Source: JBAQMG01 sp049302575
GTDB taxonomy: Bacteria; Bacillota; Desulfitobacteriia; Desulfitobacteriales; Desulfitobacteriaceae
Reading direction: 5' to 3'
Assembly: GCA_049302575.1 (NCBI GenBank)
Contig: JBAQMG010000051.1
Coordinates: 4,656-68,655, forward strand
Length of the DNA: 64,000 nt
Shown here: positions 42,348 through 50,960 of the stretch, in pieces
How positions within the stretch are numbered: position 1 is the first letter of the stretch
Layout: every line of letters starts with the position of its first letter
Translations under genes and position numbers: made by a program
The notes under the pieces: model-generated
Database searches by the model: none
Seen by the model: the letters and a program-made list of their open reading frames with translations, nothing else
Told to the model about the DNA's origin: nothing

Positions 42348-43208
42348 TCACTCTTTAGGAACAAACCCTCGGCCCACAATTTCACTAGCATTTTGAACAA
42401 TCATAAAAGCATCAGGATCAACATCTCGTACAGCCTGTTTAAGACGTCCCACCTCAACTAAATTCACCACACAAACGATGACTTCTTTTGCATCATTAGA
42501 ATATGCCCCGCGTCCTGTCATTATCGTAGCTCCACGACCGATGTCGTTTAGAATATGTTCAATTAATCCAGGTGCTTCGCCTGAAATAATTGTCACAGCT
42601 TTGGCTGGAATACCAGCTAGAATAGTATCTAACATCCGACCAGAAACAAATATTGAAACAACTGTATATAGAGCTTTTTCAGAACCAAGGATTGCCCAAG
42701 ATGCTAAAATAATTATACTATTTAAATAGAGTTGGGAGGTACCCATTCCCAAACCAAATTTTCGCAACAGTACTTTTGCGATAATATCAGTTCCACCTAG
42801 ACTTCCACCAGAACGAAAGACTATTCCCCCTCCTAGACCTCCAATTATTCCTCCATAAAGAGCACCTAAAAAATAATCGTCCATAGAAAGTGGATGTATA
42901 CCTTTAAATAAGGAAAGAAAAAGTGTAAAAAAACCCAACCCCACTAAGGTCTTGATTATAAAATTCTTATCAACTCCCCTCCAACCTAAAATTAACAGTG
43001 GGATATTCAGAAGCAAGGTTACAAGAGCTATCGGAAACCCCCATTTATAATATATAAGTAAGGCTATACCTCCTATCCCTGAACCGCCTAGTCCAGTTTG
43101 TACGATAAAGGCTTGAACAGCGAAGGCCGTAATGATTGCCCCAATGGCGATTCCAAAAATAGATCCGACAAGACGGATGCTCCTTCTACGACGTTGTTTC
43201 CAAGGCAT
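42348..43208 (-). CDS. YitT-family membrane protein (DUF161/DUF2179)
   Basis: About 286 residues. Five to six hydrophobic segments fill the first ~190 residues (VGSIFGIAIGAIITAFAVQAFIVQ, GSGIGGIALLIYYKWG, GGIVFRSGGSLGGTDIIAKVL). A C-terminal DUF2179 cytoplasmic domain follows (AVTIISGEAPGLIEHILNDIGRGATIMTGRGAYS). The function is unknown in detail. The ATG at 43208 is preferred, since AAAAGGAG lies 10 bases upstream. Confidence 0.92.
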   Translation of the reverse strand: MPWKQRRRRSIRLVGSIFGIAIGAIITAFAVQAFIVQTGLGGSGIGGIALLIYYKWGFPIALVTLLLNIPLLILGWRGVDKNFIIKTLVGLGFFTLFLSLFKGIHPLSMDDYFLGALYGGIIGGLGGGIVFRSGGSLGGTDIIAKVLLRKFGLGMGTSQLYLNSIIILASWAILGSEKALYTVVSIFVSGRMLDTILAGIPAKAVTIISGEAPGLIEHILNDIGRGATIMTGRGAYSNDAKEVIVCVVNLVEVGRLKQAVRDVDPDAFMIVQNASEIVGRGFVPKE

Positions 43209-43410
43209 TCGTATACTACTCCTTTTCCTCAATACCTATTTTCAAGTGCTGATATATATATAGCAGGTGAGTTGTATAATTCTAATTATAAGGTGTACCT
43301 AATACTATTACAATTAATGCGCTAACCCTAATACAATCATGCGTATTTATCTGTTTGTTATGTATTGGAGTATTTTACGTGTGAAAACATTAGAAAGTAG
43401 ACGATGTCAG

Positions 43411-43457
43411 AAGATCCAAAACCCTCATCAATTGAATTGATGAGGGTTTTGGATCTT
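43411..43457 (-). terminator. Long hairpin terminator after the PaaX-family gene
   Basis: Two perfect 23-base arms (43411-43433 and 43435-43457) around a single base form an unusually long palindrome that starts 3 bases after the PaaX-type gene stop codon. The core is CCAAAACCCTCATCAATT and its complement. It lies between that gene and yitT on the same strand. Confidence 0.75.
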
Positions 43458-43460
43458 TGT

Positions 43461-44318
43461 TTAACGGTTGATTTCATTATAGAAAAACTGAAAAGCCCCT
43501 GGAGCTAGTAAGTCGTGTAATTCAGTGAATAAATTCGTTGCTTTGATGCCCAACCAATCAGGTAAAAGTAATTCTTCGGGAAGCCCTGGGTCTGAAAATG
43601 GGAATTTTCTGTATTGAGTAACAAGCATTACCCGTTCAAAAAAACACTGACTATCACTAAATTCCCTCTTTTCAAGTTGGGACTTGATCTCAGTTAAACG
43701 CGAACTATATTCATTTAAAAACTGGCGATAAGCGGCATTTGTCTTTGATAGATCCCAGCACTTGGTAACAAGTATACGATCAAGCGCATATCCGTCGTGA
43801 GTTGCTGTAAAAATTTCAATAGAGTCAATAATATTTAGCTTTTTAAATATTTGTTGAACTTCATATTTGTAGTCGTAAGGCGATATCCAAATATTAGAAC
43901 TAAGTGTACCAAAACCCAACCATTTTAGTTCACGACGTAGCTCGTAGCGAATATCCCTAGTGTTTTTGGAGGAATCTTCATTGGGTTGGATGTGACCAAC
44001 TAAAAACCAATGCCCGTCCCAACCTTGTGTTTTAGTAGATTGTGGAAAAATCCGTTTCTCGCTGTCTATCATTAATTGTAAACCTTTTTCACTCATTGCA
44101 TAATAACTTCTTACGCCTTTCTTTTGTCTTTCCAGCCAACCATTGGAATACATGCGAGAAAATGATAGCCGAAAAGCTTGCTCTGAATGGCCAAACTCCT
44201 TCAGTAGATTAATTAAACTTCCAACCCAAATTGCACGATTAAGCTTCGGACTATAGACGTAATCCCCGAAAAGCGTAAAAAGTATGGACTGTGTACTTAA
44301 CGGAAACCTATTTGCCAT
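43461..44318 (-). CDS. PaaX-family transcriptional regulator
   Basis: A 285-residue protein. The N-terminal winged-helix region (STQSILFTLFGDYV, SLINLLKEFGHSEQAFRLSFSRMYSNGWLERQKKGVRSYYAMSEKG) and the central DGHWFLVGHIQP...RYELRRELKWLGFGTLSSNIWISPYD are typical of PaaX, which in several bacteria represses phenylacetate catabolism and is released by phenylacetyl-CoA. No paa genes are in the window, so its target is unknown. A palindrome in its own promoter suggests autoregulation. Confidence 0.92.
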   Translation of the reverse strand: MANRFPLSTQSILFTLFGDYVYSPKLNRAIWVGSLINLLKEFGHSEQAFRLSFSRMYSNGWLERQKKGVRSYYAMSEKGLQLMIDSEKRIFPQSTKTQGWDGHWFLVGHIQPNEDSSKNTRDIRYELRRELKWLGFGTLSSNIWISPYDYKYEVQQIFKKLNIIDSIEIFTATHDGYALDRILVTKCWDLSKTNAAYRQFLNEYSSRLTEIKSQLEKREFSDSQCFFERVMLVTQYRKFPFSDPGLPEELLLPDWLGIKATNLFTELHDLLAPGAFQFFYNEINR

Positions 44319-44365
44319 CGTAATAACTCCTTAAATAATAGTATTTATTTTGCCAAATCCTAGAA

Positions 44366-44401
44366 ATTATAACATAAAGTCAATGTATTTGTAAATACAT
44401 T
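44366..44401 (-). promoter_or_regulatory. Promoter of the PaaX-family gene with a 20-base palindrome
   Basis: On the minus strand TTTACA (44390-44395) and TATAAT (44366-44371) are 18 bases apart. AATGTATTTACAAATACATT, the palindrome at 44382-44401, covers the -35, the usual position for an autoregulator. Confidence 0.75.
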
Positions 44402-44820
44402 GCTGTTTTTTACACATGAGAAATAGTAATTTAAATACTTTGATCAGACTCTTTCTGTACCTTCCAGCATTTAACTAGAACAGATGGACACATGCAAAAA
44501 GCAGCTGGCTCTGCCGACTGCTTTCATCTAGGAAATGTGTTCTCAAGGAGCGAAGTGAGTGGTACACAGGAGAAACTTATGAACAATTTCTGGGTCAAAT
44601 TTTTTCCGTCCCGCCAGTGCTTCTTTAAGATAGGCGTATTTACCGCGGGGAGAATGGGACTCCAACTCCTGCCCATGAACTGATCACAGGTAGATACACC
44701 GTAACCTCAACGGGCACAGACTGTAGCTGAAGCGGCATTGGCAATGGCAATGGCAATGGGTCTACACAAGGTCTGATAAAAAGAAGCCAAGCTATGATTA
44801 GCTTGATAATGTTTGAATTA
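44402..44820. other. Gene-free stretch with two hairpins and degraded sequence
   Basis: 44498-44524 forms a GC-rich hairpin (AAAGCAG-TGGC / GCC-ACTGCTTT with one mismatch) followed on the minus strand by TTTTTG. Between it and the next hairpin are short plus-strand coding-like scraps (for example TPTPAHELITGRYTVTSTG) and a GGCAAT triplicate near 44741-44758. These may be the remains of a lost gene. No intact gene is present. Confidence 0.35.
44788..44805 (-). terminator. Terminator after the metallo-hydrolase gene
   Basis: CAAGCTA and TAGCTTG pair around a TGAT loop. On the minus strand the stem is followed by GCTTCTTTTTATC, 16 bases after the stop codon. Confidence 0.65.
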
Positions 44821-45792
44821 TTATATTAGTGAAAAAATATTTATATCATTTATTATTTCGCTCTTCACCTTTCCCTCTTCTTCTAGGTACTTCAAATGTG
44901 CGATTGCTTCTCCAGTAGCAAACCATTTCTGAGCTACAGGAAATTCCTCCCATGATGGGCTAACAATATCCCAACTCATTTTCGAGGCTACGGTATAAGC
45001 GTCCATGCTGCCTAAGTCCAAAATGGGAAGAATTTCAGACGCTCTAATTAGATAGTGCTGTTTAAGTTCATTAATTCTTTTTCTGTGGTTTGAAATAATG
45101 TCCCGATGGCCTGGTAAGACAAGCTCGATATCAAGCTGGTAAACTTTATCTAAACTTAGCAAATAATCATGCAGAGGATTACCATCTTCTGTCCTAAATA
45201 GTGATACATTGGGAGTAATATTGCCAAGAATATGATCACCTGATATAAGCAGCCTTTTGGCTGGCTCATAAAGACACATATGGCCTTTTGTATGACCGGG
45301 GGTTGCAACGCACCTGAATTGATAGTCTCCAACCCTAATGATATCGCCATTCTTGACGATGCTCAGTTCAATAGGACTAGAAGAATATTTGTAACCAGGA
45401 TGTGTATTTAGGGCATTTTCAACTTCCTTAATCGGAAAACCATGTGCGCGAGCACCCTTACGCATACTATCCCAGTAATCGTTTGTTGGAAAAATTTCAT
45501 TCCCATCTACTCTGCTGCAGTACACTTTCGAGGTATCACTGGAAAGGGTTGCCACCATCCCTGCATGGTCAGCGTGCATATGCGTGATGAAAATATCAGT
45601 ATTTTCCATTTTTATATTGAGTTTCTTTAAAGCCGAAAGCATTACCTCAACGCATATTTCTCTGTTAAGTCCCGTATCGATAATCAGATTTCTTTCGGGA
45701 GATTTTATTATATAAGAATTAACTGCTTTAAGGGGACTATTGGGAATGGGGATTTCTATTCTGTAAATATCCGGCATTACTTGATGACTCAT
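44821..45792 (-). CDS. MBL-fold metallo-hydrolase
   Basis: A 323-residue protein of the metallo-beta-lactamase superfamily. The zinc motif HMHADHAGMV is near residue 90, with LIIDTGLNRE before it and CVATPGHTKGHMCLYEP, ISGDHILGN and LVLPGHRD as later metal-binding motifs. A C-terminal extension of about 80 residues resembles that of LACTB2-like members. The reaction is unknown. The ATG has AGAAGGAGAG upstream. Confidence 0.92.
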   Translation of the reverse strand: MSHQVMPDIYRIEIPIPNSPLKAVNSYIIKSPERNLIIDTGLNREICVEVMLSALKKLNIKMENTDIFITHMHADHAGMVATLSSDTSKVYCSRVDGNEIFPTNDYWDSMRKGARAHGFPIKEVENALNTHPGYKYSSSPIELSIVKNGDIIRVGDYQFRCVATPGHTKGHMCLYEPAKRLLISGDHILGNITPNVSLFRTEDGNPLHDYLLSLDKVYQLDIELVLPGHRDIISNHRKRINELKQHYLIRASEILPILDLGSMDAYTVASKMSWDIVSPSWEEFPVAQKWFATGEAIAHLKYLEEEGKVKSEIINDINIFSLI

Positions 45793-45863
45793 ATTGAAGC
45801 TCTCCTTCTTTTCGATGTCTTTTTAATGAAGGTGACCGAGAGTATTTTAAAGATATATAAACC

Positions 45864-45897
45864 TAAAAGTCCGAAAAACAGTCTTTTCGGACTTTTA
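45864..45897. terminator. Terminator between VOC and metallo-hydrolase genes
   Basis: Perfect 14-base arms (TAAAAGTCCGAAAA and its complement) surround a 6-base loop, with U-rich sequence on both strands. Confidence 0.8.
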
Positions 45898-45944
45898 GAC
45901 TTCTGGTTGTAGTTCTTGGACTTTCTATAAACAGTATGTGGTAC

Positions 45945-46355
45945 TTACTTTACTTCAATTACTTCAACTTGTACCCCATGCAGACTGCGAGGATGGATAA
46001 AGTTTACTTTACACCAACCAGCATCAACAGGTTTATCCAGTATAAACTGAGCGCCCATTTCTTCCTTAATGATGTTCTGTTCCTTTTCAATGTCATCGAC
46101 CTGCATCGAAATCAAAAACATCCCTTCACCATTTTTTTGCAAAAATTTGGCGACAGATGTATTGTCTGTTTTTGAGGCAATGAGATGCACTGCTAGTCCG
46201 TTTACATTAAGTCGATAAGCCTCTAAACCTGGAAAAGCAAAAGCTTCCTCTGGTACATATTCAGACGTAACACCAAATAATTTTTCATAAGTTCCTTTAG
46301 CGGCGTTCAAATCCTTGACCGCAATATTGAATCCGTAAATCTTTCTCTCTGACAT
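45945..46355 (-). CDS. VOC-superfamily (glyoxalase-like) protein
   Basis: A 136-residue single-domain VOC protein: FNIAVKDLNAAKGTYEKLFGV at the start, then LNVNGLAVHLIAS and IHPRSLHGVQVEVIE, typical of methylmalonyl-CoA epimerase or related lyases. Candidate metal ligands (His in VHLI, His in HPRS, Glu near the end) are present. Its exact reaction is not clear. A strong ribosome binding site (AAGGGGGAAAG) precedes the ATG. It stands alone between terminators. Confidence 0.85.
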   Translation of the reverse strand: MSERKIYGFNIAVKDLNAAKGTYEKLFGVTSEYVPEEAFAFPGLEAYRLNVNGLAVHLIASKTDNTSVAKFLQKNGEGMFLISMQVDDIEKEQNIIKEEMGAQFILDKPVDAGWCKVNFIHPRSLHGVQVEVIEVK

Positions 46356-46610
46356 TAACTTTCCCCCTTAATTTTTTTTAAATTTTGTGAAAACTTTTTT
46401 TATTGGACAAAATTATTTTTAATGAAGCTTTACCAGAACGAAAACTAGACAAACATTTCTGATAAATAATACTTAGTATACACTAATTCAGTGAATTTTA
46501 CAAACTTATCTTAACAAATTATCGAATCCAGAGCTGAATTTAACTCTGAATCGCTTTTCTCATTTCTACACTCCTCCATTTTGACTGCCTCTTGATTGGA
46601 ACAGGTTCGT

Positions 46611-47864
46611 CTATCCTACGATCTGACCTTCCCCGTAGATCATATATTTTATTGTAGTTAATTCTCTTAAACCCATCGGGCCTCGAGCATGGAGTTTTTG
46701 CGTACTGATCCCGATTTCGGCACCAAAACCAAATCTTCCGCCATCCGTAAATCTCGTAGAAGCATTTACATAAACTGCAGCCGCATCAACTTCTTTTAAA
46801 AATCGTTGAGCATTTGGATAATTTTCTGTAATAATAGTTTCTGAATGTTTAGTACTATAACTATAAATATGATCAAGTGCCTGATCTAAATCTTTAACTA
46901 CCTTAACACTTATGATTAAATCAAGATATTCAGTTGCCCAATCTTCTTCTGAAGCCAGAAGAGCATAGGGTAAAAGAGCACAAGTTCTTGAACAACCTCT
47001 AATTTCAACCTTGTGTTTCTTTAATTCCTCACCTATCAACGGGAGAAATTCATTGGCCACAGTTTCATCAACTAAAAGAGTTTCTAAGGCATTACATACC
47101 CCCGGTTTATCAGTTTTAGAATTAATGATGATCGGTAGAGCCTTAGTAAAGTCTGCCGCTTGATCGACATAAGCATGGCAAATTCCTGTACCAGTTTCGA
47201 TAACTGGTACGGTGGAATTTTGCACAACCGTTTGAATAAGTCCCGCTCCACCTCTTGGAATTACTACATCGACATAAGCATTCATTTTTAACAACTGTTG
47301 TACGTATTCCCGATCAGTTTGAGTGATAAGTTGAATAGCCCCTTGAGGTATCCCGTTTTCTTCAGCAGCCTTAGCAATTACCCTAGCTAAAACTTTATTA
47401 CTTTCGATGGCTTCTGATCCGCCCCTTAGAATAACTGCATTTCCGGACTTAAGGCAAAGTCCAGCAGCATCGACAGTTACATTGGGTCGAGCTTCATAAA
47501 TCATGGCAATAACGCCCAAAGGCACACGCATACGCTGGATTCTCAGACCATTAGGTCTAGTCCAGAACTCACCTACACCAGTAGGATCAGGTAAATTAAC
47601 GACTTCTCGAAGAGCTTCACTAATCTGCTTAATACCCTCTGAAGTTAACCGTAATCGATTAACCAAACTACTTTTTAAGCCTTTAGCAAGTGCTCCTTTT
47701 ACATCAAGCTCATTAACATCTAAAATCTCCTTTTCATGAGCTAAAAGTGCCTCTGCCATGGCTAATAAGGCCTTATTCTTTTCGGCCGTCCCCATAGAAG
47801 CTAATTTCCTAGCGGCTTGTTTAGCCCGCTGCCCCAAAATAATCAAATCTTGATGAATATCCAT
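46611..47864 (-). CDS. proA: Gamma-glutamyl phosphate reductase ProA
   Basis: A 417-residue aldehyde-dehydrogenase-fold enzyme. VPLGVIAMIYEARPNVTVDAAGLCLKSGNAVILRGGSEA near residue 115 and the catalytic DKPGVCNALETLLV near 255 match ProA, with GPMGLRELTTIKY at the C-terminus. It makes glutamate semialdehyde from glutamyl phosphate for proline. It is the last gene of the ilv-leu-pro run. The ATG at 47864 or a TTG just before it could start translation, behind GGAGG. Confidence 0.96.
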   Translation of the reverse strand: MDIHQDLIILGQRAKQAARKLASMGTAEKNKALLAMAEALLAHEKEILDVNELDVKGALAKGLKSSLVNRLRLTSEGIKQISEALREVVNLPDPTGVGEFWTRPNGLRIQRMRVPLGVIAMIYEARPNVTVDAAGLCLKSGNAVILRGGSEAIESNKVLARVIAKAAEENGIPQGAIQLITQTDREYVQQLLKMNAYVDVVIPRGGAGLIQTVVQNSTVPVIETGTGICHAYVDQAADFTKALPIIINSKTDKPGVCNALETLLVDETVANEFLPLIGEELKKHKVEIRGCSRTCALLPYALLASEEDWATEYLDLIISVKVVKDLDQALDHIYSYSTKHSETIITENYPNAQRFLKEVDAAAVYVNASTRFTDGGRFGFGAEIGISTQKLHARGPMGLRELTTIKYMIYGEGQIVG

Positions 47865-48028
47865 CAACCCATGACCTCCATCCTTTTGAATAATTCATAA
47901 TTATACAAAGTTACTATTGTAATCTAAATTTGATCAGTATGTAATTATCTTTAAAATCAATAATGAAACAACAAACTTTTGAGGAACGCATAGGTTATTT
48001 TATCGACTGCAACTATCCTTCGGTACGA

Positions 48029-48125
48029 ATTATTAATAATTATGCATTATGCCATTATGCATTATGCCATTATGCATTACACATTGCGTTAAGTGCATTA
48101 AGCATTAAGTATTAAGTATTAAGTA
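48029..48125. repeat. ATTATGCATTATGCC / ATTAAGTATTAAGT repeat array at the proB 3' end
   Basis: Imperfect 8-12 base units, first ATTATGCATTATGCC (three tandem copies between 48033 and 48075), then ATTAAGCATT and ATTAAGT(A), cover 90 bases of the proB-proA gap and run into the proB stop. The last codons of proB (LLNT-stop) are from this tract. It looks like slippage-expanded sequence of the same family as the other intergenic ATGCAT repeats. Confidence 0.75.
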
Positions 48126-49234
48126 TTAAGCAAGGTCATATTATCTCTATGAACAATCTCTTCACCCACTAAACTCGGAATTAAATCAAGCATTTCTTTA
48201 GAATGTTTTCCTTGTACCATCAGTAACTCTTCACTACTTAGCTCTACTAGACCACGGGCAATTTCTTGTCCGTTGGTATTTGTAATACGAATAAGTTCTT
48301 TTCTTCCCCAAGAACCCTTTACCCCGATTATTCCTTTGGGCAGTAAACTCTTCCCATCGTTAACTAGAGCACTCACTGCACCCTCATCAATTATTATAGT
48401 TCCTTCCGATAAACCTGCATACGCAATCCAACGTTTTCGCCCGACTAAACCACGCTTCAGAGGAACAAAATAGGTTCCGCGAGGACGAAGTCCTTCAGTA
48501 ATTCGCACAATCTCTTTCATACGTGAAGAATTCAAAAGCATCATTCCTATCCCGAATCGAGTGGCAACTCGAGCAGCCTGTAGTTTAGCAGCCATACCAC
48601 CTGTTCCGATGACTGTACCAGCTCCACCCGCTACTGATTCAACTTCAGAAATATCTTTCACTTCTTCAATTAATTGAGCAGTTAGATCATCTTTAGGATT
48701 CGAAGTATAGAGACCGTCCACATCCGTTAAAATAATCAAAAGATCGGCTTGGACTAAACCTGCGACTAAAGCGGATAGGCGATCATTATCCCCAAAACAG
48801 AGCTCTTCCACAGCAACCGTGTCATTTTCATTAATGATCGGGACAGCTTGTAAGCGCAAAAGAGTCTCAATGGTATTCCTAGCATTACGATAACGCAACG
48901 GATTTGCCAAATCTGAACGTGTTAACAGAATCTGCGCACCTGTTAAATTATGGTCTTTAAGTAATTGAGCATACTTTCCAATTAACAAACCTTGTCCCAC
49001 TGCTGCCAAGGCTTGTTTAGCAGAAATACCACGCGGTCTAGTTTTAAGCTGTAATTGCCCCATTCCTGCTGCAACCGCACCAGAACTAACAAGAATACAT
49101 TCTATTCCTGCTTGATGCAGCAAAGCAATTACTCCAACAATTTCGGAGATAGCGGTTTCATCAAGACCGCCTTCTAGATGGTTCAAACTACTACTACCAA
49201 TTTTTAACACAACTCTTCGGATTTCTCCAGTCAC
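48119..49234 (-). CDS. proB: Glutamate 5-kinase ProB with PUA domain
   Basis: A 371-residue kinase. The amino-acid kinase fold (VVLKIGSSSL, LVSSGAVAAGMG, INENDTVAVEELCFGDNDRLSALVA, LLTDVDGLYTSNP-like region and GTGGMAAKLQAARVA) covers residues 1-255. A C-terminal PUA domain runs from about 278 (KRWIAYAG... to ...RGLVELSSEEL). It phosphorylates glutamate, and proline usually inhibits it. The start is a GTG at 49234 with GGGGAG 8 bases upstream. Confidence 0.96.
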   Translation of the reverse strand: MTGEIRRVVLKIGSSSLNHLEGGLDETAISEIVGVIALLHQAGIECILVSSGAVAAGMGQLQLKTRPRGISAKQALAAVGQGLLIGKYAQLLKDHNLTGAQILLTRSDLANPLRYRNARNTIETLLRLQAVPIINENDTVAVEELCFGDNDRLSALVAGLVQADLLIILTDVDGLYTSNPKDDLTAQLIEEVKDISEVESVAGGAGTVIGTGGMAAKLQAARVATRFGIGMMLLNSSRMKEIVRITEGLRPRGTYFVPLKRGLVGRKRWIAYAGLSEGTIIIDEGAVSALVNDGKSLLPKGIIGVKGSWGRKELIRITNTNGQEIARGLVELSSEELLMVQGKHSKEMLDLIPSLVGEEIVHRDNMTLLNT

Positions 49235-49413
49235 CCAGAATACTCCCCTTCCACACTACAAATGTTAAGGATAATTATATCATGTACCGCTGATTAATGA
49301 AGTTTATCTATAACAAATATCCAGGATTGATTCTGCAATAAAATCAAATAAGACTCCTCCCATCCCTTTAAGGACAAAAGAAATCTTCGGTTGCACTACC
49401 TTAAAACTAATGG

Positions 49414-50478
49414 TTATCTGCCTAACGCCTCTAGTACGGCGTCGCCCATCGCACTTGTACTAAGAACTCGCTCTCCAGGTTTAGCAATATCTGAAGTTCT
49501 TAAGCCAGCTTCCAGAACGTTCTCGACAGCACGTTCAATTAAACTAGCCTTATCTTCTAAACCAAACGTACTTCGTAACATAAGTGCGGCTGAAAGGATA
49601 GTCGCTAAAGGATTAGCTAGATTTTTTCCAGCAATATCTGGTGCCGAACCATGGGCAGGTTCATAAAGACCCTTTACTCCGTTTAAGCTAGCTGAAGCCA
49701 ACATACCGATGGAGCCTCCAAGCACCGAGGCTAAATCTGTGAGTATATCACCAAACATATTTTCAGTAACTATCACGTCAAATTGTTCAGGATAGCGCAC
49801 AAGTTGCATAGCGGCATTATCGACATACATATGAGTTAGCTCAATATTTGGAAACTCCTTGGCTACATCAAGGGTTACTTCCCGCCAAAAACGTGAGGAT
49901 TCCAAAACATTGGCCTTATCAACAGAACACAGCTTTTTACGTCTTTGTTGAGCTGTTTGAAAACCTAAGCGAACAATACGACGAATTTCCTCATCAGAAT
50001 AGATCAGAGTGTCAAAAGCTGCGGGAGGATTATCCGTCCTACCTTTTTGTCCAAAGTACAACCCTCCGGTAAGTTCACGAATGACAACTAGATCAACCTT
50101 CTGGATCACTTCAGGTTTTAAAGTCGAGGCAGAAATTAAGGCTGGAAAAATGTGGATTGGGCGGATGTTGGCAAATAGTCCCAAAGCTTTACGTAAGGCA
50201 AGTAGCCCAGCCATTTCTGGACGTTCAGTTGCTGGTAACGTATCCCATTTAGGACCACCCACTGCACCGAGTAAAATCGCCTCAGCTTTTTGACAAGCTT
50301 CCAGAGTCTTCTGAGGTAAGGCCTGTCCCTGGGCATCAATCGCAGCTCCACCAAAAAAATGCTCCTCATATTCCAGCTTTAATGGACTATCTACCATTAC
50401 CGCTTGTAATACCCTTAGAGCTTGAGGTACTATCTCTTGACCTATTCCATCACCAGGTAAAACTATAATTTTAGGCAT
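49414..50478 (-). CDS. leuB: 3-isopropylmalate dehydrogenase LeuB
   Basis: A 354-residue NAD-dependent decarboxylating dehydrogenase. LPGDGIGQEIVPQALRVL, RELTGGLYFGQKGR, the catalytic Lys/Asp regions SVDKANVLESSRFWREV and TENMFGDILTDLASVLGGSIGMLASASL, and EPAHGSAPDIAGKNLANP are all present. It overlaps leuD by 8 bases, and GGAGG precedes the ATG. Confidence 0.97.
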   Translation of the reverse strand: MPKIIVLPGDGIGQEIVPQALRVLQAVMVDSPLKLEYEEHFFGGAAIDAQGQALPQKTLEACQKAEAILLGAVGGPKWDTLPATERPEMAGLLALRKALGLFANIRPIHIFPALISASTLKPEVIQKVDLVVIRELTGGLYFGQKGRTDNPPAAFDTLIYSDEEIRRIVRLGFQTAQQRRKKLCSVDKANVLESSRFWREVTLDVAKEFPNIELTHMYVDNAAMQLVRYPEQFDVIVTENMFGDILTDLASVLGGSIGMLASASLNGVKGLYEPAHGSAPDIAGKNLANPLATILSAALMLRSTFGLEDKASLIERAVENVLEAGLRTSDIAKPGERVLSTSAMGDAVLEALGR

Positions 50479-50959
50479 CTTTTTTCCTCCCTCGAATATA
50501 CGGTGCTAAACCACCTGCATTAATCAATTCCTGCATAAACGGTGGAAAAGGTCGCGCCTGAAAGGTAGTTTCCCTCGTTAAATTATCAATTCGTCCACTT
50601 TCTAAATCCACTATAACTTCTTCTCCAGGAGATAGTCCTGCTACAGCTTCTGAACATTCCAAGATCGGCAGCCCAATATTTAAAGCATTACGATAAAAAA
50701 TCCTAGCAAAAGATTCAGCGATAACTACCTTAACCCCAGAGGCTTTAATGGCAATGGGAGCATGTTCTCGTGAAGAACCACAACCAAAATTTTTCCCAGC
50801 TACTAAAATATCTCCCGGTTGCACATGTTGTGCAAAACTTAAATCTCCATCTTCCATACAATGAGCAGCAAGATGTTCAGGAGTAGAACTATTAAGATAA
50901 CGAGCTGGAATAATTACGTCGGTATCAACATCATTACCAAACTTCCACACTTTACCCAT
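50471..50959 (-). CDS. leuD: 3-isopropylmalate dehydratase small subunit LeuD
   Basis: A 162-residue swivel subunit. VWKFGNDVDTDVIIPARYLN, GKNFGCGSSREHAPIAIKA and ESFARIFYRNALNIGLP match LeuD. With LeuC it isomerises 2- to 3-isopropylmalate. The start at 50959 is clear from AGGGAGGTGC upstream; it sits one base after the leuC stop. The short length, with the 421-residue LeuC, is of the archaeal/Firmicute isopropylmalate-isomerase type. Confidence 0.96.
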   Translation of the reverse strand: MGKVWKFGNDVDTDVIIPARYLNSSTPEHLAAHCMEDGDLSFAQHVQPGDILVAGKNFGCGSSREHAPIAIKASGVKVVIAESFARIFYRNALNIGLPILECSEAVAGLSPGEEVIVDLESGRIDNLTRETTFQARPFPPFMQELINAGGLAPYIRGRKKDA

Positions 50960-50960
50960 C

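Noticed and set aside
44492..44683. 63-codon plus-strand ORF
   Set aside because: No ribosome binding site or recognisable domain; it spans a terminator hairpin.
48029..48125. CRISPR-like array
   Set aside because: Units are 8-15 bases, imperfect and without spacers.
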